The notes beneath the pieces were generated by a model, which was not told the DNA's origin, ran no database searches, and worked only from the letters and a program-made list of their open reading frames with translations. Below, piece after piece: positions 43,416-52,065 of a stretch of DNA of 64,000 nt. The first letter of the stretch is position 1, and every line of letters starts with the position of its first letter. Source of the stretch: Hyphomicrobiaceae bacterium (GTDB taxonomy: Bacteria > Pseudomonadota > Alphaproteobacteria > Rhizobiales > Ancalomicrobiaceae); NCBI GenBank assembly GCA_016793065.1, contig JAEULV010000026.1, forward strand, positions 1 through 64,000. The letters are read 5' to 3'. The position numbers and the translations under genes are program-made.

Positions 43416-44165
43416 TCAGGCGGCGGCGAGCTTGGCCATGACCTCGTCGGAGACCTCGAAGTTGGAGAAGACGTTCTGCACGTCGTCGTCATCCTCGAGC
43501 ACGCCGATCAGCTTCATCACCGAATGGGCCTTTTCCTCGTCGAGCGGCACGGTGTTCTGCGGGCGCCAGACGGCCTTGACCGACTCGGCCGCGCCGAGCG
43601 TGGCTTCCAGCGCCTTGGCGACTTCGCTCATCGCCTCGAACGAGCAAGTGACGGTGTGGTGATCGTCGTCCGACTGGACGTCGTCGGCGCCGGCGTTGAG
43701 CACATGCTCGAACATTTCATCGGTGGTGGCGACGGCGGCCTTGTAGCGGATTTCCGCCAGGCGATCGAACGAGAACGACACCGAATTGCTTTCGCCGAGC
43801 GCGCCGCCGAACTTGGCGAAGGCAGCGCGGACGTTGCCGCCGGTGCGGTTGCGGTTGTCGGTCAGGGTCTCGACGATGACGGCGACGCCGCCGGGGCCGT
43901 AGCCCTCGTAGCGGACTTCGTCATAGTTCTCGGCGTCGGCGCCCGAGCCCTTCTTGATGGCGCGATCGATATTGTCGCGCGGCATGTTTTCGGCGCGGGC
44001 ATTCAGGATCGCCAGTCGCAGCTTGGCGTTCATGTTCGGGTCGGGCAAACCGCCCTTGGCCGCGACGGTGATCTCGCGGGCAAGCTTGGAGAACAGCTTC
44101 GAACGCATCGCGTCCTGCTTGCCCTTGCGATGCATGATGTTCTTGAACTGACTATGACCTGCCAT
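43416..44165 (-). CDS. yebC: YebC/PmpR family protein (translation or transcription regulator)
   Basis: The 249-residue protein has the family start [19 protein letters not shown], the block [19 protein letters not shown] and the later [12 protein letters not shown]. YebC was long called a DNA-binding regulator and is now also linked to relieving ribosome stalling. Length is typical. The AT-rich two-gene cassette ends 50 bases upstream in the same direction. Confidence 0.96.
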   Translation of the reverse strand: MAGHSQFKNIMHRKGKQDAMRSKLFSKLAREITVAAKGGLPDPNMNAKLRLAILNARAENMPRDNIDRAIKKGSGADAENYDEVRYEGYGPGGVAVIVETLTDNRNRTGGNVRAAFAKFGGALGESNSVSFSFDRLAEIRYKAAVATTDEMFEHVLNAGADDVQSDDDHHTVTCSFEAMSEVAKALEATLGAAESVKAVWRPQNTVPLDEEKAHSVMKLIGVLEDDDDVQNVFSNFEVSDEVMAKLAAA

Positions 44166-44215
44166 TGTTCCGCTTCACTGTTGGGCGCTCGATCATAGAT
44201 CGAGCTGAAATACAA

Positions 44216-44437
44216 TTATCCCGCTGCAACCTTCTTCGAGCGCGACGAACCGCCATCTAGGTGCGCAGACCGGCGGCGTTTACCTATCCCGGTTTTCTCA
44301 AGTTCCAGTCGCAAGCGATTAATAGCTTCCTCGACCAGTTCGGACGGCAACTTCTGTCGCCGGAACAAAAGCGACTCACCGTGTCGCCGTGGAGAAGGCA
44401 TCTTCAGCCGCGCGGGCATCTGGGGACCGGTCGTCAT
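44216..44437 (-). CDS. Small basic protein, partner of the proteasome-like gene
   Basis: The 73-residue protein is rich in arginine and lysine, with a predicted helix in the middle (LPSELVEEAINRLRLELEK). No family is recognised. Its ATG shares a base with the stop of the proteasome-like gene (TGATG at 44439-44435), so the two are translationally coupled; a GTG three bases earlier is also possible. Base composition is mixed, less GC-rich than yebC. It may be a regulator, adaptor or inhibitor of the upstream protein; this is inference only. Confidence 0.65.
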   Translation of the reverse strand: MTTGPQMPARLKMPSPRRHGESLLFRRQKLPSELVEEAINRLRLELEKTGIGKRRRSAHLDGGSSRSKKVAAG

Positions 44438-45759
44438 CACTTCGCTCCAAGTCTGGCGGCAGCGAGCAGGCGCGCTTCGTAGCCCGGATTGAGGTTCCTG
44501 TCAAAATAGTGCTTACGCCGAACCCAGACAAACCCCTCGTTTCGCGAGATCACGGCGACATCAATTGGGCCACCCACGGTCTCTTGGTCCGGAGAGAATC
44601 GGCGCTTGGTTGATGTTAACTCAACAAGGGCGGACGCCATATCGGCCAGCTGCCGCCTTGACATGTGGGCAAGTATTTCGAGTGTCGCCCCCTCCTCGGC
44701 ATCTCTAAGGTCCCTCATCAACTGACTGAACTCGTTTGACAGTTTAGCCGTGAGATGGTTGATTTCCGATTTAGAAAACGCACGCGGGCGCAGTTTAAAA
44801 ACTTCCTTCAAAGCCTCTTGAACATAGTCTCTAACAGCATTCATCGCGGATTCGTCAATGCCGAACAGAAATCGTTCGGTCATGTCTGTTTGGGCGAAAG
44901 ATCGAAATGCGGCTCTCTGGTGGATTGTATCGATGGCAGTGTAACTTTGACGAAAAATCTTAAGTTTGCCAAACTGAGACCCATCTATTTCAACCGATGC
45001 CAAGCGGGGAAATTGATCTTCGTATCCGAAACCACCAAATACAAGCCCTGTAAACAGGTCTGATTTTTTCGAACTCCGCAACACATAGTACGCTAGCTCA
45101 AAAAACAACGCTTTTATTGATTCGTCTTGTCGCAGGTTCGGAAATATTGAATATGAAATCATTTCATCAATGGTATTTTTGCTTTTTTCTTCGTATACTA
45201 TTTTAAATTCCTCAATAGTTAAATTTTGTAAATATTGCTTTAGCATAACATCTTGATATTCCGCAATGTTTTGTTTAATTGATTGCATCAATGTATCTCT
45301 AAATATTGTTTCCGATTTTTGTGCATTAAATTCAGTTCTATTTTTACTACCATTCCGACGCATAACCAATAATTGGATTAGTTTTCTTTGGGCATCATCA
45401 ATTATTGAGGATATTACCGTAGAAAAATACGAAATAAAATAATTAATTTCATGTGTATTGTTATTGTATTTATCTCGTAAGTAATATAAGAAATGAACCG
45501 CAGCACCACTTAATCTTGCGAATCCTCGATCTGGCTTCGGTGCAAAATTTCGATATTCGCGGACAATCACATCAATCGGGACGCCATTGAATTCAGCATT
45601 GTTGTAAAACATGATACCAATCGGTTGGGTATTCGATAACTGAAAAATCTTTTCGGCATCATTGTGGATCTTTGCATGACCGCCGGCTGTAAGTGTTACA
45701 GCGCTGTCGGCGGCAAATGCCAATGCGGAACGGTTCATCAAGACAGTTTCGGCGGTCAT
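44437..45759 (-). CDS. Proteasome-like Ntn-hydrolase candidate, uncharacterised, AT-rich
   Basis: The 440-residue protein begins M-TAETVLMNRSALAFAADS. After removal of the methionine the threonine becomes residue 1, and the aspartate falls at position 17 (AADS), just as T1 and D17 in proteasome beta subunits. A lysine at 36 in AEKIFQL lines up with K33, and IGIMFYNNAEF matches the next beta-strand and turn. Beyond about residue 200 the chain is helical and charged, without a known domain. The ATG at 45759 is chosen because GGAG lies seven bases before it, which supports exposure of the threonine. The gene is strikingly AT-rich in its middle (about 45050-45600) and so looks acquired. It overlaps a small basic gene downstream. 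Catalysis is not proven. Confidence 0.75.
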   Translation of the reverse strand: MTAETVLMNRSALAFAADSAVTLTAGGHAKIHNDAEKIFQLSNTQPIGIMFYNNAEFNGVPIDVIVREYRNFAPKPDRGFARLSGAAVHFLYYLRDKYNNNTHEINYFISYFSTVISSIIDDAQRKLIQLLVMRRNGSKNRTEFNAQKSETIFRDTLMQSIKQNIAEYQDVMLKQYLQNLTIEEFKIVYEEKSKNTIDEMISYSIFPNLRQDESIKALFFELAYYVLRSSKKSDLFTGLVFGGFGYEDQFPRLASVEIDGSQFGKLKIFRQSYTAIDTIHQRAAFRSFAQTDMTERFLFGIDESAMNAVRDYVQEALKEVFKLRPRAFSKSEINHLTAKLSNEFSQLMRDLRDAEEGATLEILAHMSRRQLADMASALVELTSTKRRFSPDQETVGGPIDVAVISRNEGFVWVRRKHYFDRNLNPGYEARLLAAARLGAK

Positions 45760-45833
45760 ACCTATCTCCTGCAATCACAAGATAGGATGTTGTCGCCGCG
45801 ATATGCAACCGTCGCCTCGGTCCGGAGCTTCCC

Positions 45834-46655
45834 CTACCCCCACAGGTCCGGCATGGCCGGCGACAGGCGGCCGCCGAGGCGGATGGGGGCGCAGGCGCGG
45901 GCGAGGCCGGTGCGGTCGTCGATGTCGACGGCGAGGCCGCACAGGGTCGCGGTGCCGAGCGCCGGCTCGAAGCGGGCGCGGGGGATCTTGCGCTGGAAGC
46001 GGTTCAGCGGCTCGTCCTTTTCCATGCCGATGACCGAGTCGTAATCGCCGCACATGCCGACGTCGGTCTGATAGGCGGTGCCGCCGGCGAGCACCTGGTG
46101 GTCGGCGGTCGGCACGTGGGTATGGGTGCCGACGACGAGGCTGACGCGGCCGTCGAGCATGTGCGCCATCGCCTGCTTTTCCGATGTGGTCTCGGCGTGG
46201 AAATCCAGCACGATCGCATCGGCCTGTTCCCCTAGCGGACAGGCATCGACCTCGCGGGAAACGGCGGCGAAGGGATCGTCGAGCGGGTCCATGAACACCC
46301 GGCCCATGGCGTTGATCACCAGCACGCGGGCACCGGAGCGGGAAACATAGAGGTTGGCGCCCTTGCCGGGTGTGCCGGCGGGATAGTTCACCGGACGAAG
46401 CAGGCGGTCGAAGCGCTCAATATAGACCAGCGTCTCGCGCTGGTCCCAGACGTGATTGCCGGTGGTGACGACGTCGGCGCCGGCATCGATCAGCGCCTGG
46501 GCGATCTCCTCGGTGATGCCGAAGCCGCCGGCGGCGTTCTCGCCATTGACGATGACGAAGTCGAAGCGATAGCGCTCGATCAGGCCCGGCAATTCGCCCG
46601 TCACCGCATTGCGGCCGGAGCGGCCGAGAACATCACCCAGGAACAGCAAGCGCAT
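45834..46655 (-). CDS. TIGR00282 family metallophosphoesterase (YmdB-like)
   Basis: The 273-residue protein is a calcineurin-like phosphoesterase related to YmdB, which acts on 2',3'-cyclic nucleotides. Metal ligands can be read in FLGDVLGRSGR, NGENAAGGFG, TTGNHVWDQRE, DFHAETTSEK and VVGTHTHVPTAD. Length fits. In many alphaproteobacteria, as I recall, this gene lies next to yebC, so the AT-rich cassette between them here looks like an insertion. Confidence 0.93.
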   Translation of the reverse strand: MRLLFLGDVLGRSGRNAVTGELPGLIERYRFDFVIVNGENAAGGFGITEEIAQALIDAGADVVTTGNHVWDQRETLVYIERFDRLLRPVNYPAGTPGKGANLYVSRSGARVLVINAMGRVFMDPLDDPFAAVSREVDACPLGEQADAIVLDFHAETTSEKQAMAHMLDGRVSLVVGTHTHVPTADHQVLAGGTAYQTDVGMCGDYDSVIGMEKDEPLNRFQRKIPRARFEPALGTATLCGLAVDIDDRTGLARACAPIRLGGRLSPAMPDLWG

Positions 46656-46849
46656 CGTCAGGATCCGGTTTCGAGAACGGTCCCCGTCCTATACGAAACC
46701 GATGACCGGCGCCACTGCGCCGGGTCGGCGCCGGCCGGGCGATGCGCGACAATTCGGGCCTGGCATCCCGGATACGAACCGTCACCCGGTGTCGGCGCGC
46801 GCCGGCCCGTGGCAGGATCGGTCGTTCCGTTTTGGCAGGAGACAGAACC

Positions 46850-47365
46850 ATGAATGAAGCCGTCGCGGTCCCCGTCCCGGTTGCTTCGTCGCTGCATGAA
46901 GCCAGCCAGCGCGCCGATTTCGCCGATTGCTACGAGATCGCGCTGACACGCACCGATCTCGACGCCGAGGCGCTATATCGGGCGGTGCTCGCCGGCGGCA
47001 TGCCGGGATGGGTCGAGCCGCTGATGCGGCTGCGCAACAAGCTGGCGCCGCTGTTCGGCGCGCGCCCGGTCGAGCCCTTCGACCTGGCGGCCGAGGCGAA
47101 GGCAATGTCCGGCAAGCCGGCCGGACCCTTCCGGTTCTATTCGCGCAATGCCGACGAGGTGGTAGCCGGCGACGACGACCGGCATCTGGATTTCCGGCTC
47201 GGGTTATTGAAGGCCGTGCGGGACGGCGTTGCCCGGCTGACGCTGACCACCGTCGTCACCTTCAGAAACCGGCGGGGGCGGCTCTATCTATTGATGGTGT
47301 TGCCGTTCCACAAGCTGATCGTGCGCACCTCGCTGCGGAACGCGGCGCGCAACGGCCTGATCTGA
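46850..47365 (+). CDS. DUF2867 family protein
   Basis: The 171-residue protein has the segment ADFADCYEIAL near the start and LTTVVTFRNRRGRLYLLMVLPFHKLIVR near the end, typical of DUF2867 proteins, some of which are SRPBCC-like. No catalytic residues are apparent. The ATG at 46850 follows GGAG; an upstream ATG at 46742 gives an arginine-rich extension and is rejected. Single gene. Confidence 0.8.
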   Translation: MNEAVAVPVPVASSLHEASQRADFADCYEIALTRTDLDAEALYRAVLAGGMPGWVEPLMRLRNKLAPLFGARPVEPFDLAAEAKAMSGKPAGPFRFYSRNADEVVAGDDDRHLDFRLGLLKAVRDGVARLTLTTVVTFRNRRGRLYLLMVLPFHKLIVRTSLRNAARNGLI

Positions 47366-47595
47366 TCGGACCGTACGGGCGCGCCGCCGCCAACAAGCGC
47401 CAGCATGAACAACATTTAACTTCAATGTTGCCGGCGACCGGCCTAGGGTCGCGCCGGGTCGCGTTCCTGAACCGCGATCCCCCACCTGCGGGCACCCCCC
47501 TTCGGGCGTGATGTCCGTGTGGCCGACGATCGAACCGAACTGCTTTCTCCCGTTCCAACAAGGGCGGGCCTCGTTCGCGGGGCCCGGGTGCAATC

Positions 47596-48114
47596 ATGCG
47601 CGACTTCATCAACCGTTATGCCACGCCGCTGACCACCGGCCTGTTCATCGTCTCGACGATTTCGGGCGTGGCGCTGTTCTTTCATTTTCAGTCCGGGCTG
47701 TTTCACGGCATGCATGAATGGCTCAGCATGGTGCTGATCGTGCCGTTCGTGCTGCACGTCTACAAGAACTGGCTGCCGCTGACGATCTACTTCAAGCGCA
47801 ACTACATGACGTTGCCGCTGGCGGTGTCGCTGGTCGCGGCCATTGCCTTCGTCGCACCGTCGCTGATGGCGACCGGTACCGGCGGCGGCGGCGATCCGCT
47901 GCGCGTGACCATGCAGGCGGTCCAGGCAGCGCGCATCGACGATGCCGCCCGGCTCTACGGCGCCGATCCGGCCGCGATCCTCACCAAGCTGAAGAGCAAC
48001 GGCTTCGACACGCGCGGCAGCGACGAGACCCTGACGGCGCTTGCGAGCCGCTCCGGCAAGTCGACCCGTGAAGCGCTGTTCCTGCTGGCGGCCGAATACC
48101 GCCCGGCCAAGTAA
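47596..48114 (+). CDS. DUF4405 membrane protein
   Basis: The 172-residue protein has three hydrophobic helices in its first 95 residues with histidines H30, H38 and H40 (FFHFQSGLFHGMHEW) and H59 (VLHVYKNW), a pattern that in DUF4405 proteins suggests haem b binding. The C-terminal part (about 100-172) is soluble and likely periplasmic, and reads like two short helical repeats. Function is unknown. It lies 170 bases before the SLC13 permease gene. Confidence 0.75.
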   Translation: MRDFINRYATPLTTGLFIVSTISGVALFFHFQSGLFHGMHEWLSMVLIVPFVLHVYKNWLPLTIYFKRNYMTLPLAVSLVAAIAFVAPSLMATGTGGGGDPLRVTMQAVQAARIDDAARLYGADPAAILTKLKSNGFDTRGSDETLTALASRSGKSTREALFLLAAEYRPAK

Positions 48115-48283
48115 GGCCCCAATTGCCGCTCGCGTCGGCCGGCCCGGCGCAAGCGGCAACGCCCTGCCCCGCCCTGCCCGTCCCGCTTGAGGCGTCGGCG
48201 CCCGGCCCCTTGAGAAACCGCAATCGCCATTGCCGCCCAAATCGGTATAGTCTCCTGCGGATCGATTTGGCGCGGAGTACGGC

Positions 48284-50008
48284 ATGGCGGGACTTCCCGA
48301 AACGTTGACGGTGCTTGTGCTGATCGTGGCGCTGGCATCGGGCCGGGTGCCGATCGCCGGGGCGTTTCTCGCCTTCGTGCTGTTTGTCGCGCTGGTCGGC
48401 TTCATGCCGTTTCGCGACGTGCTGGCGATGCTGGCCGATCCGACATTGGTGGCGGTCGTCTGCCTCGTGCTGTTTTCGTCGGTGGTGACGCGGCTCGGCT
48501 GGCTCGCCGGCCTGCTGTTCGATCGCGGCAGCCACGGTCTGCGCGCCACCCTGCTGCGGTTTCTCGGCATTTCCGGGCTGGTTTCGGCGGTGATGCCGAA
48601 CACCGCCGTTGTGGGCGCCTTCATGGGGCCGGGCTCGCGCCATCCCACCGTCAGCCCGCATCAATTGCTGCTGCCGCTGTCCTATATCGCGCTCGCAGGC
48701 GGCGTCGTCACCCAGTTCGGCACCTCGGCCAACCTGATCGTCGTCGGCCAGGCGCAAAAACATGGCATCGACCTCGGCTTTTCCGATTTCTTCCTGCCCG
48801 GACTTGCGGCCTTCGCCTGCGTGCTGATCGTGCTGGTGCTCGTCGCGCCGTTGGTGCTGCGCGAACCGGGCGACGAGGCCCGGACGGCGGTTGAGCTTTA
48901 TCACATCGAGGCAAGGCTGCTGCCCGGCGCGGTGCTGGTCGGCAAATCGGTGATCGACAGCGCCATGCTGGCGCTCGACCATTTCTCGCTGGCGGAAATC
49001 ATCCGCGACGGCGCCGTCATCGGCCCGGTGCCGCCCAGCGAGACGCTGCGCGAGAACGACGTGCTGATCTTCGTCGGCGACGTCCGCCACCTCGACGAGC
49101 TGACGGCGTTTTCCGGGCTCGACATTGTCACGGCGCCGCTGCCGCGCGGGCAACTGAACATCTATCACGCCGTCATCGCCGCCAGTTCCAGCCTGGTCGG
49201 CACCACGCTGAAGGGCTTCGCCTTTCGCGACCAGTTCGGCGCATCGGTTTTCGCCATCCGCCGCGGTGGCGTGCAGCTTTCCGGCAAGCTCGGGCAGATC
49301 CAGCTCGCCGCCGGCGACCTCATGGTGATCGCGGCCAGCGCCGAATTCGAGACCCGGGCGGACATCCGCGCCCATCTGCACATCGTCGAGACCGACGCGC
49401 CGAGCCGGCCGATGCTGTCGACCCGCGACGCGGCGGCGGTGTCGGTGGTGTTCGGCCTGTTCGTGGTGGTGGCGCTGTTCGAGCTCATCGACTTCGCCTT
49501 CGCCACGGTGATGCTGGTCGCCAGCGCGCTGGCGATGCGCTGGCTATCGCTGCGCGAGATGCGACGGATCTTTCCATTCGACCTGGCGGTGTCGCTGTGG
49601 GGCTCGCTGGTGCTCGGCGCGCTGATCGTGCGGTCGCCGCTCGACGAGTGGCTGGCCCATGCGCTGGTGCAATATGCCGGCGGCAACACCGCGTTTGTCG
49701 CCATGCTGCTCATCTTCGTGTTCACCTGGCTGCTGACCGAATTGCTGTCGAACGTCTCGGCCGCAGTCACCGCCCTGCCGGTGGCGGTCGAGGTGGCGCG
49801 CGGGCTGGGGCTCGATCCCGGCGTCATGGCGTTGACGGTTGCCTTCGGCGCCAGCGCGTCATTCATGGTGCCGTTCGGCTATCAGACGCATCTGATGGTA
49901 TTCGCCGCCGGTCGATACCACTTCCGCGACTTCGCCGTGCTCGGCGCCATTGTCTTTCTCGCCTATGCCGGGGCAGCACTCGGAGTGCTCTATCTGACCC
50001 GATTGTGA
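48284..50008 (+). CDS. SLC13 family permease with two TrkA-C (RCK_C) domains
   Basis: The 574-residue membrane protein has the arsenite/Na-sulfate transporter fold in two halves (about 5-200 and 380-574) with TrkA-C domains in between at about 205-280 and 290-370 (for example NDVLIFVGDV and GDLMVIAAS). The motif SAVMPNTAVVGAFMGP and the second ELLSNVSAAVTALPVAVE are the usual substrate signatures (SNT-like). Such proteins carry sulfate, dicarboxylates or other divalent anions; the substrate is unknown. Confidence 0.9.
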   Translation: MAGLPETLTVLVLIVALASGRVPIAGAFLAFVLFVALVGFMPFRDVLAMLADPTLVAVVCLVLFSSVVTRLGWLAGLLFDRGSHGLRATLLRFLGISGLVSAVMPNTAVVGAFMGPGSRHPTVSPHQLLLPLSYIALAGGVVTQFGTSANLIVVGQAQKHGIDLGFSDFFLPGLAAFACVLIVLVLVAPLVLREPGDEARTAVELYHIEARLLPGAVLVGKSVIDSAMLALDHFSLAEIIRDGAVIGPVPPSETLRENDVLIFVGDVRHLDELTAFSGLDIVTAPLPRGQLNIYHAVIAASSSLVGTTLKGFAFRDQFGASVFAIRRGGVQLSGKLGQIQLAAGDLMVIAASAEFETRADIRAHLHIVETDAPSRPMLSTRDAAAVSVVFGLFVVVALFELIDFAFATVMLVASALAMRWLSLREMRRIFPFDLAVSLWGSLVLGALIVRSPLDEWLAHALVQYAGGNTAFVAMLLIFVFTWLLTELLSNVSAAVTALPVAVEVARGLGLDPGVMALTVAFGASASFMVPFGYQTHLMVFAAGRYHFRDFAVLGAIVFLAYAGAALGVLYLTRL

Positions 50009-50096
50009 CGGCATCTGGCTTTTCGCGCCCGGCCAGCCGATCCCAACCTCGCCTTAATCCTGTGCGCCTAGGGTCGGGACAACATCGCTCGCACCC

Positions 50097-51440
50097 ATGG
50101 CAGGACCCTTGGCCAGTCTTCGTTCGCTCATCATGGGCAAGTTCGCCCGGCGCTTTGCCACCGTCGCCGGCTTCACCGCGCTGTCGCGGCTGACCGGCTT
50201 TGCCCGCGACCTGGCGCTGGCGGCGCTGCTCGGCTCCGGCGCCATGGCGGACGCGTTCTTCCTGGCTCTGCGGCTACCCAACCACTTTCGCGCCCTGTTC
50301 GCCGAGGGGGCGTTCAATTCGAGTTTCGTGCCGACCTATGCCGGCGCGCTGGCCCAACGCGGACAGGCGGAGGCCCTGGGCTTTGCCGCGCGGGTGTTGA
50401 GCCTCACCGTCGCCGTGCAGGTCGCGCTGCTGCTGGCGGCCGAATTCGGCATGGAGACGTTGACCAGCCTGCTGGCGCCCGGGCTCGTCGCCGGCGACGG
50501 CCGGTTCGAACTGACGGTCGAGCTGACGCGCATCACCTTTCCCTATCTGGCGCTGGTCACCATCGTCACCGTCTATGGCGCCATCCTCAACGCCCACCAG
50601 CGCTTCGCCGCCGCCGCTTCGGCGCCGATCCTGTTCAATGCCGCCATCATCGGCGCGCTGGGGCTCGCCTTCGTCTTCCCCTCCCCCGCCCATGCCGCCG
50701 CCTGGGGCGTCGCGCTCGCGGGCCTGGCCGAGGTCGTGCTGGTGCACATCGCTGCCCGCCGGGCCGGCATTGCCCCGGGGCTGAAACGGCCGCGCCTCGA
50801 CGGCGAGATGCGGACATTCCTGAAGCGTTTCGGCCCGGCGATCCTCGGCTCGGGTTCGGCCCAGATCGCCATGTTCGCCGACACGATCGTCGCGGCGCTG
50901 CTGCCCGTCGGCGCGGTTTCGGCGCTCTACTACGCCGACCGGCTCTATCAGTTGCCGGTGGGGGTGATCGCGGTGGCGCTCGGCACCGTGCTGCTGCCGG
51001 CGCTGTCGACGCTTGTCGCGCAAGGCAAGCAGGAGGAGGCCGTCACCGCGCTGCGGCGCAGCGCCCTGTTCGGCGTATTGGTGGCATTGCCGTTCGTCCT
51101 GGTGTTCATGGCGATCCCCGATCTGCTGATCAAATGGGTGTTCGCCCGCGGCGCCTTCGGCGTCGAAACCATCGCGCGGGCCGGCGAGGTGTTGCGCGCC
51201 TATGGCTTCGGCCTGGCGGCGGTGATCCTGCTGCGGCCGTTCGTGTCGTCGTTCCACGCGCGCGGCGACACCAAGACGCCGATGTGGATCGCGCTGGCGG
51301 CCATGGTCGCCAATGTGGCGCTGAAATTCGCGCTGATGTCGCGCTTCGACGTCGCCGGGCTCGCCTATGCCACCTCGGTCGGGCTCTGGCTCAACCTCGG
51401 CAGCCTGATGCTGATCGGCAAGCGGCGCGGCTATTGGTAG
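50097..51440 (+). CDS. murJ: MurJ-type lipid II flippase, short C-terminus
   Basis: MurJ flips lipid II across the inner membrane for peptidoglycan synthesis. The protein has twelve hydrophobic helices and family blocks such as TALSRLTGFARDLALAALLG, FAEGAFNSSFVPTYA and YYADRLYQLPVGVIAVALGT. At 447 residues it is about 60-80 shorter than most MurJ proteins; the missing part corresponds to helices 13 and 14. No continuation of the family was found in other frames after the stop at 51440, so it is a true short form or an old truncation rather than a simple frameshift. Confidence 0.9.
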   Translation: MAGPLASLRSLIMGKFARRFATVAGFTALSRLTGFARDLALAALLGSGAMADAFFLALRLPNHFRALFAEGAFNSSFVPTYAGALAQRGQAEALGFAARVLSLTVAVQVALLLAAEFGMETLTSLLAPGLVAGDGRFELTVELTRITFPYLALVTIVTVYGAILNAHQRFAAAASAPILFNAAIIGALGLAFVFPSPAHAAAWGVALAGLAEVVLVHIAARRAGIAPGLKRPRLDGEMRTFLKRFGPAILGSGSAQIAMFADTIVAALLPVGAVSALYYADRLYQLPVGVIAVALGTVLLPALSTLVAQGKQEEAVTALRRSALFGVLVALPFVLVFMAIPDLLIKWVFARGAFGVETIARAGEVLRAYGFGLAAVILLRPFVSSFHARGDTKTPMWIALAAMVANVALKFALMSRFDVAGLAYATSVGLWLNLGSLMLIGKRRGYW

Positions 51441-51584
51441 CGCCCGGGCGCGCGGGGCCAGACGCTACCCACCCTTTGCAGGAATTTGCGCGATGCCCCG
51501 TGCCGAGCGCCGTATCGTGTGGTACGAATTGCGGCAAGGCATTCTGGAATCGTCTACGAACAGCCTGGGTTGGAGGACAAAGCC

Positions 51585-51923
51585 ATGGCCGATGTCGCGA
51601 AATACCTCGAAGACGTGAAGAAATACGCGCCGGCTTGCGACGAAGTCGCGGTCGAGGGCATCGTCAAGTATCTCGGCATCGCGCTGCGCAACCGCGACTC
51701 GTCGCTGGTGTCGGCCTCCGACCCGTCGGAACTGGCGCGCGTGCGCGAGAAGTTCCTGCAGAAGAAGCTGGAACTGACCGACGCCGAGGATGTGCTCGAC
51801 GCCGCCGTCAAGGAAGTCGTCGACCGGATGAAGGCCGACCGGACCAAGGAACGCGTCACCGTCTACTACCTGCTCGCCGAAAAGTACGGCAAGCTGGCGC
51901 TGTTCCACCCGAAGAAGAAGTGA
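51585..51923 (+). CDS. DUF2853 family protein
   Basis: The 112-residue protein starts MADVAKYLEDVKKYAP and has the charged helical pattern of the DUF2853 family, known only from structures without assigned function. The ATG at 51585 precedes the conserved part; the longer upstream frame is not supported. A strong terminator follows at 51983. Confidence 0.85.
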   Translation: MADVAKYLEDVKKYAPACDEVAVEGIVKYLGIALRNRDSSLVSASDPSELARVREKFLQKKLELTDAEDVLDAAVKEVVDRMKADRTKERVTVYYLLAEKYGKLALFHPKKK

Positions 51924-51982
51924 TCCCTCCGCCGGCGCCACGCCGGCCGCGCGGATCTTCGCTTCCACCACGACCGATCAAC

Positions 51983-52019
51983 AAAACCGCCGGCGGCAAG
52001 CCCCGGCGGTTTTGGTTTT
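51983..52019 (+). terminator. Terminator after the DUF2853 gene
   Basis: AAAACCGCCGG at 51983-51993 pairs with CCGGCGGTTTT at 52003-52013, followed by GGTTTTT. The A-rich left arm makes it work in both directions, and it separates the DUF2853 gene from the convergent amidohydrolase gene. Confidence 0.88.
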
Positions 52020-52065
52020 TGGGCAGCGCTTTTCGGGACGGCGCCGCGCAGCAACGCCTCGCCCG

